Assembly: GCA_028684345.1 (NCBI GenBank)
Contig: JAQUGB010000134.1
Span: 1-5,052, forward strand
Length of the DNA stretch: 5,052 nucleotides
Direction: 5' to 3'
Source: Tepidiphilus sp.
GTDB lineage: Bacteria; Pseudomonadota; Gammaproteobacteria; Burkholderiales; Rhodocyclaceae
Shown here: in pieces, positions 1-5,052 of the stretch
Layout of the letters: every line of letters begins with the position of its first letter
Position numbering within the stretch: position 1 is the first letter of the stretch
The notes under the pieces: model-generated
What the model saw: only the letters and a program-made list of their open reading frames with translations
Databases searched by the model: none
What the model was told of the DNA's origin: nothing
Translations under genes and position numbers: made by a program

Positions 1-441
1 TCTTTCGGGGACAAGACCGGCCGCCCGCTTTACGACATTGAATGTCTTAATCCCCTATATCTCGGGGCTATCTTTCGGGGGAATGCGCAGCTGGCAAGGC
101 TAGCAAAGTCCACTCCGTCTTAATCCCCTATATCTCGGGGCTATCTTTCGGGGCGCTCAAGAACCCGAAGCCCAAGCGGATGGGCATCGTCTTAATCCCC
201 TATATCTCGGGGCTATCTTTCGGGGAGGGAGTAAACGCATGCCAAGAATCCAGACGCTTGTCTTAATCCCCTATATCTCGGGGCTATCTTTCGGGGTTCC
301 GAAATGAACGAGCGGGAGCTCGTCGCGATCATGTCTTAATCCCCTATATCTCGGGGCTATCTTTCGGGGGAGCTGGCGCAGATCGCGGTGCGCGCGTGGA
401 TGATGTCTTAATCCCCTATATCTCGGGGCTATCTTTCGGGG
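1..441 (-). CRISPR. CRISPR array, six full 37-nt repeats and one partial, left end open
   Basis: Six identical 37-nt repeats lie at 44-80, 117-153, 189-225, 260-296, 333-369 and 405-441, and positions 1-10 are the last 10 nt of another, so the array continues beyond the left edge. On the plus strand each repeat starts GTCTTAATCCCC and ends CTATCTTTCGGGG. Spacers are 11-43 (33 nt), 81-116 (36), 154-188 (35), 226-259 (34), 297-332 (36) and 370-404 (35), all different. I assign transcription to the minus strand because the minus-strand repeat ends GGGGATTAAGAC, similar to the ATTGAAAC-type 5' handle of many type I and III crRNAs, and because the AT-rich leader and the cas genes lie on the 441 side. 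No repeat is degenerate, so neither end of the true array is recognisable from decay. The subtype cannot be set without an effector; repeat style and length would fit type III or type I. Confidence 0.98.
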
Positions 442-621
442 TGCTGCTTCAAGCTAATTTTTAAAAATCAATGGGTTATCGAGAGGGTTCGCAATTTTTT
501 CGGGTGTGCGCATGCTGAGGGTCTGGTGCTTGCTCTGGATATGAACCTGAGACGCATTATGGGCATGGGGTGTGAGGTGTGTCAAGGTGCGCAGGGCGTA
601 CGAAAGCAGGGTTGATGATGG
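442..621 (-). promoter_or_regulatory. CRISPR leader between cas2' and the array
   Basis: This 180-bp gene-free stretch separates the stop codon of the second cas2 from the first repeat. Its repeat-proximal 60 bp are AT-rich in an otherwise GC-rich window and contain a 12-bp perfect palindrome ATTTTTAAAAAT (457-468), an IHF consensus match (466-478) and a T-tract at 494-499. Position next to the cas genes and array polarity make it the leader, which should carry the crRNA promoter and the integration determinants. I could not pick a convincing -35/-10 pair. The distal part (about 520-621) shows no ORF, hairpin terminator or repeat that I can support; the cas transcript may simply read through into the array. 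Confidence 0.8.
466..478 (+). promoter_or_regulatory. Predicted IHF binding site in the leader
   Basis: The 13 bases AATCAATGGGTTA match the IHF consensus WATCAANNNNTTR at every defined position. An A/T-tract (457-467) flanks it on the side facing the repeat. The site lies about 25-37 bp from the leader-repeat junction at 441/442, close to where IHF bends the leader in type I-E and I-F systems so that Cas1-Cas2 integrates at the first repeat. The consensus is short and degenerate, so binding itself is inferred, but position and context make a chance match less likely. Confidence 0.7.
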
Positions 622-1002
622 TCAGGGTGCATGGACTTCGTCTTCGACGATCAGCCGGTCGAGGATCTCGTCGGTGAGGACGGCGGGACCGTCGGTGAAT
701 TGGCGCCCTAGGCCCCAGATGCGGGTGTCTTTGCCCAGAGGGTAGCAGCGTACGTCGTCGACGCGTTCGTCGAGATAGGGGCGAAGGCCGGCGAGAATGC
801 GTTCGATCGTTTCCCGGTTCCCCTTGAGCAGGAAGGCGCTGTATTGCAGGGGCAGGCCGTGTTTGCTGACGTAGCGGTGCACGCGCTGCAGGCGCCGTGG
901 GTCGCGGATGTCGTAGCACAGGATCCAGCGCGTGGGTTTGTCGGGCAGGGGATCGTCGCTCCTGGTGGGAAAACGCAGGTGGCGCTTGGGTTTGCGGCTC
1001 AT
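622..1002 (-). CDS. cas2: Second Cas2 paralogue (Cas2'), extended, CRISPR adaptation
   Basis: The 126-residue product is a Cas2-like protein. The first strand of the ferredoxin fold, WILCYDIRDPRRLQRVHR (about residues 26-43), carries the conserved aspartate D31, and LPLQYSAFLLKG (50-61) matches the Cas2 Q-x-S-x-F strand. A helix (about 64-79) and a further strand (VDDVRCYPL, 81-89) complete the fold. It is longer than a typical Cas2 of 80-100 residues: about 24 basic, proline-rich residues precede the first strand, and about 35 residues rich in Asp, Glu and Leu follow the core. The start is set by GGGAG at 1011-1015, eight bases upstream, and by the ATGA overlap with the end of cas1'. Cas2 dimers form the centre of the spacer integrase. 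It is clearly diverged from the other Cas2 in this operon, so this is not a recent duplication. The role of the extensions is unknown. Confidence 0.88.
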   Translation of the reverse strand: MSRKPKRHLRFPTRSDDPLPDKPTRWILCYDIRDPRRLQRVHRYVSKHGLPLQYSAFLLKGNRETIERILAGLRPYLDERVDDVRCYPLGKDTRIWGLGRQFTDGPAVLTDEILDRLIVEDEVHAP

Positions 1003-1805
1003 GTCCAGTTCTCCCGTACGAAGTGTTCGAAGGCGTAGAGGATGCGTATCGTTTCGTTTTGCCAGCGGGTCCGTTCGGCGTGGTACGCGGCGAGTGCCCA
1101 GCGTTGCGGCGGGTGTTGCAGCGGTTTGTGGGCGTGATGGAAGACAGCGTGGGCGTGCAGGGCGGCAATCTCTCCCAGTTCTTCGAGAAGGTGCATCCAG
1201 GTTTCGGCGCGCCAGGCGGAGCCTTCGGCGCCGAGCCAGCGCGAGCCGTCGGCCATGAATTCGGTGAGGACGATCTCCCGCAGTGCGGCGATCCATTCGT
1301 GCCCGGGTTGGCCGTGTTTGCGGCGATGGGATGTTTCCAGGGCGATGTCGGGCGCACGCCGCAGGGCGGCATCAGGCAGTAGCCCGCAGGCCAGCGCGAC
1401 GCGTGAGAGGGTGCCGAGGCGCTGGTTTTCATACCAAACGCCATAACGTTCGGGCCACTCGGGGTCGTCGAGGGCGAAGGAGAGCAGTGCGGCGATTCCG
1501 AGCGCTTTCGTGGCCAGGGGAAAGAAGAACGCACGGCGTTTTTGGCGTCTGTCGACGAACGTAATGGCGATGCCGCGGCGGGCGCAGGCGTCGAGGGCGG
1601 CGCCGGTGAAGATGACGTGCGGGTTGGCAGTGATGCTGCGCACATGGCGCAGGGGTACGGCGTAACGGGGGTTCCCGTCGTGGGCGCGGAGGACGAGGCG
1701 CTCGGTGCCGTCGAGTTCGACGGTGACTTCGTCGTTGGGCAAGATGAGGAGCGGACGGCCGAGGGCGTCGAGCGCATCGGGGGCGGGATGTGGGGTGTGG
1801 TTCAT
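999..1805 (-). CDS. Divergent Cas1-like protein (Cas1'), catalytic motifs absent
   Basis: The 268-residue protein resembles the N-terminal beta domain of Cas1: a strand-rich region (about 17-60) containing YAVPLRHVRSI, followed by VIFTGAALDACARRGIAITFVD (64-85), the usual Cas1 sequence around the dimer-forming strand and helix. The rest is helical with many Trp, His and Arg residues. I cannot find the catalytic Glu of the E-G-x-x-A-x-Y-F type, the G-x-L-H histidine, or the D-L-x-E-P-x-R acidic motif, all of which the neighbouring cas1 has. It is about 60 residues shorter than that protein. I infer an inactive, structural Cas1 paralogue. The ATG at 1805 overlaps the cas1 stop as ATGA and its own stop overlaps the cas2' start in the same way, so translation is probably coupled; no strong ribosome-binding site is visible. 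An upstream in-frame ATG at 1922 would lie deep inside cas1 and is unlikely. Family assignment rests on the N-terminal half and on position. Confidence 0.75.
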   Translation of the reverse strand: MNHTPHPAPDALDALGRPLLILPNDEVTVELDGTERLVLRAHDGNPRYAVPLRHVRSITANPHVIFTGAALDACARRGIAITFVDRRQKRRAFFFPLATKALGIAALLSFALDDPEWPERYGVWYENQRLGTLSRVALACGLLPDAALRRAPDIALETSHRRKHGQPGHEWIAALREIVLTEFMADGSRWLGAEGSAWRAETWMHLLEELGEIAALHAHAVFHHAHKPLQHPPQRWALAAYHAERTRWQNETIRILYAFEHFVRENWT

Positions 1806-2788
1806 GAGGATTCCCAGTCGTCGAGGAGATCGAAAGCGGGACTGCGTTGGGCGAACTCGCGGGCGAGGTGTTGGGCGTAACGATCGAGCAGCCGTTGCCA
1901 GCGTCGGCTGCGCCATTCCCATTCACGCCAGAAGACGCTGCGGCCGGCTTTGCCGAGCAGACAGGCGCCGCTGCCTTCGACGCCGAAGTGCTCGGGGCGT
2001 AGGAGCTCACGGCGGAAGAGTTGCCAGATCCATTCGTCGATCTGACCGCGCAGGGGTTCGACGAGGTCGCAGGCAAGAGCCGCGCGGCCGTGGACGGGGG
2101 CGTGCAGGGCGCCGAGGGCGGGGTCGAGCCCGGCGATCCAGCAGGCGTTGACGGCCAAGCCGTAGAGCAGGGTGTAGCCGAGCGAGAGCGCGGCGTTTAC
2201 CGGATCGCGCGGTGGGCGCCGGTTGCGCGCCGTGGGGCGGATGCGCGGAGGGAAAGCCTGGAAGAAGGCGGGGAAGTAGGCCGCGGCGGCGGCGCCTTCG
2301 CAGCCACGCAGGGTGTCGAGGAGCAGGGCGGGGTCGTCGTGCAGGCGCCGTTCGATCGCTTGCAGCGTTTGGCTGGCATCCCAGAGGGGTTTGCGCAGGT
2401 CGGGTCGGGCAGAACCGATGGCCATCAAGGTGCGGCGCTGACGGCGAATCTTGGCATGCACGAAAGCGCGCGCGAGGGTGGCGGCAGCATCAGGTTCGGC
2501 GAGGGTGAGGATTTGTCCCCAACGGCGACGGGCATCGTTGTGCGGGGCGCCGACCCAGTGGGCGAGCCGTCGTCCGGCGCGGCCGTCGAGGATGAGGACG
2601 GGGACTTCGTGGCCCACGAGGTTCGCCAGGGTGCTGCTGTCGAAATAGCAGCGGGCGCGCATGACGACCCGTTCGAGGAATTTGATGGGGATGCGCCGTT
2701 CGAGTCGGCCCGTGGCGTCGCGCAGCTCGAGGACTTCGCCCGAGGCTTCGAGAATCGCGCCGCTGCGGTCGAGGTAGAGGGTGGTCAT
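1802..2788 (-). CDS. cas1: CRISPR-associated endonuclease/integrase Cas1
   Basis: The 328-residue protein is a complete Cas1, the metal-dependent integrase that inserts new spacers at the leader-repeat junction. It starts MTTLYLDRSGA, with the beta domain at about 1-80 (IPIKFLERVV, then SSTLANLVGHEVPVLILDGRAG). The helical catalytic domain follows, with E164 in CEGAAAAAYF, the NAALSLGYTLLYG helix (198-210), H229 in GALH, and D241/E244 in ACDLVEPLR. The spacing from H229 to the acidic pair is the usual one. The ATG at 2788 is chosen because the homologous sequence begins there and it lies 10 bp after the cas2 stop; longer in-frame extension would run through cas2. No frameshift or missing residue is seen, so it should be active. 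The arginine-rich stretch at 182-195 sits between catalytic segments and could contact DNA. The subtype cannot be read from Cas1 alone. Confidence 0.96.
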   Translation of the reverse strand: MTTLYLDRSGAILEASGEVLELRDATGRLERRIPIKFLERVVMRARCYFDSSTLANLVGHEVPVLILDGRAGRRLAHWVGAPHNDARRRWGQILTLAEPDAAATLARAFVHAKIRRQRRTLMAIGSARPDLRKPLWDASQTLQAIERRLHDDPALLLDTLRGCEGAAAAAYFPAFFQAFPPRIRPTARNRRPPRDPVNAALSLGYTLLYGLAVNACWIAGLDPALGALHAPVHGRAALACDLVEPLRGQIDEWIWQLFRRELLRPEHFGVEGSGACLLGKAGRSVFWREWEWRSRRWQRLLDRYAQHLAREFAQRSPAFDLLDDWESS

Positions 2789-2798
2789 GGACGTAGGC

Positions 2799-3083
2799 TC
2801 ATGCGATGAGGAAGTAGTCACCGTGGTCGATCGGCGTGGCGCTGCCCAGGCGCAGGGATTCGGTGCCGGCATGAAGCAAGATGAAAACGACGCGGTCGGT
2901 CTCGGGGTCGATGAGGCGACGCAAGGCTTCGCGCGTCTGCTGTAATTCCTGGGTGGTGAGCCAGCATTCGTAGAAGGATTTCTGGCCACCAAGCGCATGG
3001 CAGCGTACGAGCTTGAGCGCTTTGACCAACCGCGCCGGATCGCTGATGTCGTAGCCGATGAGGAAGAGGTGCCGTCCGTTCAT
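2799..3083 (-). CDS. cas2: CRISPR-associated protein Cas2
   Basis: The 94-residue product has the size and fold order of a canonical Cas2: first strand LFLIGYDISDPARL (6-19) with the conserved D12, a helix, then GGQKSFYECWLT (32-43), which matches the Cas2 Q-x-S-x-Y-E-C strand, a second helix with QTREALRRLIDP, and the strand DRVVFILLHAG (63-73). A short C-terminal tail (SATPIDHGDYFLIA) could be the strand that docks onto Cas1. Cas2 dimers bridge two Cas1 dimers in the integrase; nuclease activity is usually dispensable. It is the first gene of the cas operon, with cas1 starting 10 bp downstream. The ATG at 3083 is chosen because the fold begins five residues later; the in-frame extension to 3161 adds low-complexity residues. 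No strong ribosome-binding site is visible. Confidence 0.94.
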   Translation of the reverse strand: MNGRHLFLIGYDISDPARLVKALKLVRCHALGGQKSFYECWLTTQELQQTREALRRLIDPETDRVVFILLHAGTESLRLGSATPIDHGDYFLIA

Positions 3084-3209
3084 GCGCTCAGTATGGCGCG
3101 GAGACGCGAGGGCGGCGGCGATGGCAAGCTTGTCGGGAGGGCCATTGGCTCGAGATTCCACCTATATAATCGGGCGCGAACGAACCGAATTTCGATGGAA
3201 TGGATGCAC
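3084..3209. promoter_or_regulatory. Divergent intergenic region between the cas and sbcDC operons
   Basis: These 126 bp separate the start codons of cas2 (minus) and sbcD (plus) and must hold the promoters of both operons unless one is internal elsewhere. A perfect TATAAT is at 3165-3170 on the plus strand, 40 bp before the sbcD start. A good -35 at 16-18 bp spacing is missing; CCATTG (3142-3147) and the closer TTGGCT (3145-3150) are poor candidates. Read on the minus strand the same AT-rich segment gives ATTATATA, so both operons could share one melting region. No operator-like inverted repeat is evident. Confidence 0.5.
3165..3170 (+). promoter_or_regulatory. Candidate -10 element for sbcDC
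   Basis: TATAAT matches the sigma-70 -10 consensus exactly within GC-rich DNA and is correctly oriented, with transcription expected to start near 3177 and a leader of about 33 nt before the sbcD ATG. The matching -35 is weak. Confidence 0.5.
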
Positions 3210-4364
3210 ATGAGGATCCTTCACACCGCCGACTGGCATCTCGGCCGCGTCTATCACGGTGTCTCGCTCCTGGAAGATCAGGCGTACGTGCTCGATCAGT
3301 TGGTCGGGCTCGTGCGTTCGGAGCGCCCGGACGTGGTGTTGATCGCCGGCGACGTCTACGACCGCTCGATCCCGCCGGCCGAGGCCGTTCGCTTGCTCGA
3401 CGAGACGCTGACCCGGATCGTGGTGGGGGAGCACACGCCGGTCATCCTCATCGCCGGCAACCACGACAGCCCCGATCGGCTCGGCTTTGGCGCGCGCCTG
3501 CTGGCCGACGCCGGGCTTACGATCCGGGGGCTCGCGGCTGCCGACGCATCTCCCGTGGTGCTGCAAGACCGCCATGGGGAGGTCGCATTCCATCCGTTGC
3601 CCTATGCCGAGCCTTCCGTGGTGCGCCAGTCTCTTCAGGACGAGTCGATCGCGGATCATCACGCGGCGATGAGGGCCCAGGTCGAACGCATTCGACGGCT
3701 CCACGATCCGAGCCGTCGTTCGGTGCTCATCGCCCATGCGTTCGTCCAGGGCGGGACGGAGAGTGAATCCGAACGCCCTCTGTCGGTCGGAGGAACTGGT
3801 GCCGTCGGGGCGGAACTCTTCGAGGGATTCCACTTCGTGGCGCTCGGCCACCTGCATCGCCCTCAGAGCTTGGCTGGTGGTCGCATCGACTATGCCGGTT
3901 CGCCCTTGAAATATTCCTTTGCTGAGGCTGGTCACGACAAGAGCGTTTCCCTGGTCGAGCTCGACGCTCAGGGCCGGGTACGCATCGAACGCCTGCCGCT
4001 CACCCCGCGGCGGGACTTGCGCCTCCTCACGGGCACCCTCGATGAGATCCTGGCTGCCGCTGCGACCGATTCCGCCCGGGACGATTACGTCCTTGCCCGG
4101 CTCATGGATACGGGGGCGATCCTCGATGCGATGGGGAAACTGCGCACGGTCTATCCCAATGCGCTCGCCATCGAACGTCCGCGATTTACGGGAGCGGGGG
4201 CGGGGCTCGAAGCAGGCACCGATCACCGCAAAGTCGGGCTGGACGAACTCTTCGAGGCTTTCTACCGTGAGATGGCGGGCCGCGCACTCAATGAGGACGC
4301 CAAGTGCCTGCTGCACGCCGAGATGACTGCCCTATCCCAACAGGAACGCGAGGTGGCTCCATGA
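3210..4364 (+). CDS. sbcD: Exonuclease subunit SbcD (Mre11 family)
   Basis: The 384-residue product is the nuclease subunit of SbcCD, a manganese-dependent 3'-5' dsDNA exonuclease and ssDNA endonuclease that opens hairpins and trims blocked DNA ends. All calcineurin-like phosphoesterase motifs are present in order: D8 and H10 in HTADWHLG, GDVYD (47-51), GNHD (83-86), H176 in IAHAF, and GHLH (213-216). The C-terminal part (about 260-384) corresponds to the SbcC-binding region and is of normal length. I chose the ATG at 3210 because MRILHTADWHLG is the standard start of the family; in-frame ATGs at 3204 and 3195 would add only 2 or 5 residues, and a weak GGA lies at 3198-3200. The stop overlaps the sbcC start as ATGA, so the two are translationally coupled. 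It is divergent from the cas operon. Confidence 0.97.
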   Translation: MRILHTADWHLGRVYHGVSLLEDQAYVLDQLVGLVRSERPDVVLIAGDVYDRSIPPAEAVRLLDETLTRIVVGEHTPVILIAGNHDSPDRLGFGARLLADAGLTIRGLAAADASPVVLQDRHGEVAFHPLPYAEPSVVRQSLQDESIADHHAAMRAQVERIRRLHDPSRRSVLIAHAFVQGGTESESERPLSVGGTGAVGAELFEGFHFVALGHLHRPQSLAGGRIDYAGSPLKYSFAEAGHDKSVSLVELDAQGRVRIERLPLTPRRDLRLLTGTLDEILAAAATDSARDDYVLARLMDTGAILDAMGKLRTVYPNALAIERPRFTGAGAGLEAGTDHRKVGLDELFEAFYREMAGRALNEDAKCLLHAEMTALSQQEREVAP

Positions 4365-5052
4365 GACCGCTACGTCTGGTCTTGACTGCCTTTGGCCCCT
4401 TCGCCCGGCGCGAGGAGATCGACTTCACGCGCTTGCCGCCGGATGCGCTCTTCCTGATCCACGGCCCCACGGGGGCAGGCAAGACCTCGATCCTCGACGG
4501 CATCTGCTACGCCCTCTATGGCGAAACCTCCGGCAGTGAGCGCAGCGCCAAGGAGATGCGTAGCCACCATGCCGCGGACGACACGCTCACCGAAGTCGAA
4601 TTCGAGTTCGCACTGGGGCGCAAGCGCTATCGCGTCAGGCGCTCGCCCGAGCAGGAACGCGCCGCCCTGCGGGGCAAGAAGGAGCAGCGGGTGAAGATTC
4701 CGGCACGGGCCGAACTCCAGGTGTGGGACGACGAGGGTTGGATGCCCGTCGTCAGCAAGACCACGGAGGTCACGGATCACATCGAGGCGATTCTCGGTTT
4801 CAAAGCCGACCAGTTCCGCCAAGTCATTTTGCTGCCGCAAGGGCAGTTCCGCAAACTCTTGACGGCCGACTCCAAGGAGCGGGAGCAGATTCTGGAGACG
4901 CTCTTCGCCACCGAAACCTGCAAGCGCTTGCAGGAACGGCTCAAAGCGGCGGCGAATGCCCTGGAGCGGCAGGCCGAAGAAGCCAAGGCCCGGAAAAAGA
5001 CGCTGCTCGAACAGGCCGGGGTGGAGTCGGAAGAAGCGCTCGGTGCCCGGAT
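4361..5052 (+). CDS. sbcC: Exonuclease subunit SbcC (Rad50/SMC-like ATPase), 3' end outside the window
   Basis: The visible 230 residues are the N-terminal ATPase lobe and the start of the coiled coil of SbcC, the ATP-driven partner of SbcD. MRPLRLVLTAFGPFARREEIDF is followed by the Walker A motif GPTGAGKT (35-42), then the ALYGETSG segment (51-58), and the Q-loop region VILLPQGQFRKLL (155-167). From about residue 171 the sequence becomes Glu-, Lys- and Gln-rich (KEREQILETLF onward), the expected beginning of the long antiparallel coiled coil. The ATG at 4361 is preceded by GAGGTGG (4350-4356), a good ribosome-binding site, and overlaps the sbcD stop. The zinc hook, signature motif and Walker B lie beyond the window, so integrity of the whole gene cannot be judged. 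Family members usually exceed 1,000 residues. Confidence 0.96.
   Translation, partial: MRPLRLVLTAFGPFARREEIDFTRLPPDALFLIHGPTGAGKTSILDGICYALYGETSGSERSAKEMRSHHAADDTLTEVEFEFALGRKRYRVRRSPEQERAALRGKKEQRVKIPARAELQVWDDEGWMPVVSKTTEVTDHIEAILGFKADQFRQVILLPQGQFRKLLTADSKEREQILETLFATETCKRLQERLKAAANALERQAEEAKARKKTLLEQAGVESEEALGAR

Noticed and set aside
1..441. Array transcribed on the plus strand
   Set aside because: The plus-strand repeat ends in TTTCGGGG without an ATTGAAAC-like handle, and the AT-rich leader with the IHF site is on the 441 side.
500..621. Terminator after cas2'
   Set aside because: No GC-rich hairpin followed by a T-run on the minus strand could be found; the T-tract at 494-499 lies on the plus strand and has no stem before it.
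622..1296. Longer version of Cas2' starting at 1296
   Set aside because: The extra 98 residues are arginine-rich and overlap cas1' coding sequence; the ATG at 1002 has a ribosome-binding site and the ATGA junction.
557..1777. Minus-strand open frame of 406 codons over cas1' and cas2'
   Set aside because: It is out of frame with both genes, Ser/Pro/Arg-rich low complexity, and has no domain.
999..1805. Cas1' as a Cas4 or other nuclease
   Set aside because: There is no cysteine cluster for an iron-sulphur centre and no PD-(D/E)xK-like pattern; the N-terminal half reads as Cas1.
2021..2809. Long plus-strand open frame of 262 codons across cas1
   Set aside because: It is antisense to a Cas1 with intact motifs and has the Gly/Ala/Glu/Val-rich composition typical of shadow frames in GC-rich DNA.
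622..3083. Assembly artefact duplicating cas1-cas2
   Set aside because: The two copies are too different at sequence level, the order is mirrored on one strand, and the junctions are clean ATGA overlaps.
3162..4316. Minus-strand open frame of 384 codons opposite sbcD
   Set aside because: It mirrors SbcD codon structure, has no recognisable domain, and SbcD has every phosphoesterase motif.

Overview
The window is high-GC chromosomal DNA from a bacterium, most likely a proteobacterium. The evidence for this is a canonical SbcD/SbcC pair, a CRISPR leader carrying an exact match to the IHF consensus, and the coding style. I cannot name the genus. Three blocks fill it: a CRISPR array (1-441, running off the left edge), a four-gene CRISPR adaptation operon on the minus strand (622-3083), and a divergent sbcD-sbcC operon on the plus strand (3210 to the right edge).

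The array has six identical 37-nt repeats plus the last 10 nt of a seventh, separated by six unique spacers of 33-36 nt. The minus-strand repeat ends in GGGGATTAAGAC, which resembles the ATTGAAAC-type 3' handle. The AT-rich leader lies at 442-621. Together these indicate that crRNA is transcribed on the minus strand, away from the cas genes, with the newest spacer next to position 441. The leader holds a perfect IHF consensus site about 25 bp from the first repeat, which suggests IHF-assisted integration.

The adaptation operon is the unusual part. In transcription order it encodes a canonical small Cas2, a full Cas1 with its catalytic residues, a second Cas1-like protein that keeps the N-terminal beta domain but has lost the catalytic motifs, and a second, extended Cas2. 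The order cas2-cas1-cas1'-cas2' is mirror-like, all on one strand, with ATGA overlaps at the last two junctions. No Cas4, Cas6, reverse transcriptase or interference effector is present. The simplest reading is a heteromeric spacer integrase in which the inactive Cas1' takes the structural (non-inserting) subunit positions and the two Cas2 paralogues form an asymmetric centre. This is inference.

sbcD and sbcC are a normal Mre11/Rad50-type nuclease pair, overlapping by ATGA and reading away from the cas operon across a 126-bp divergent intergenic region that holds a perfect TATAAT. SbcCD processes DNA ends and hairpins, and has been linked to CRISPR adaptation in E. coli, so the adjacency may be functional or may just be the insertion point of the CRISPR locus.
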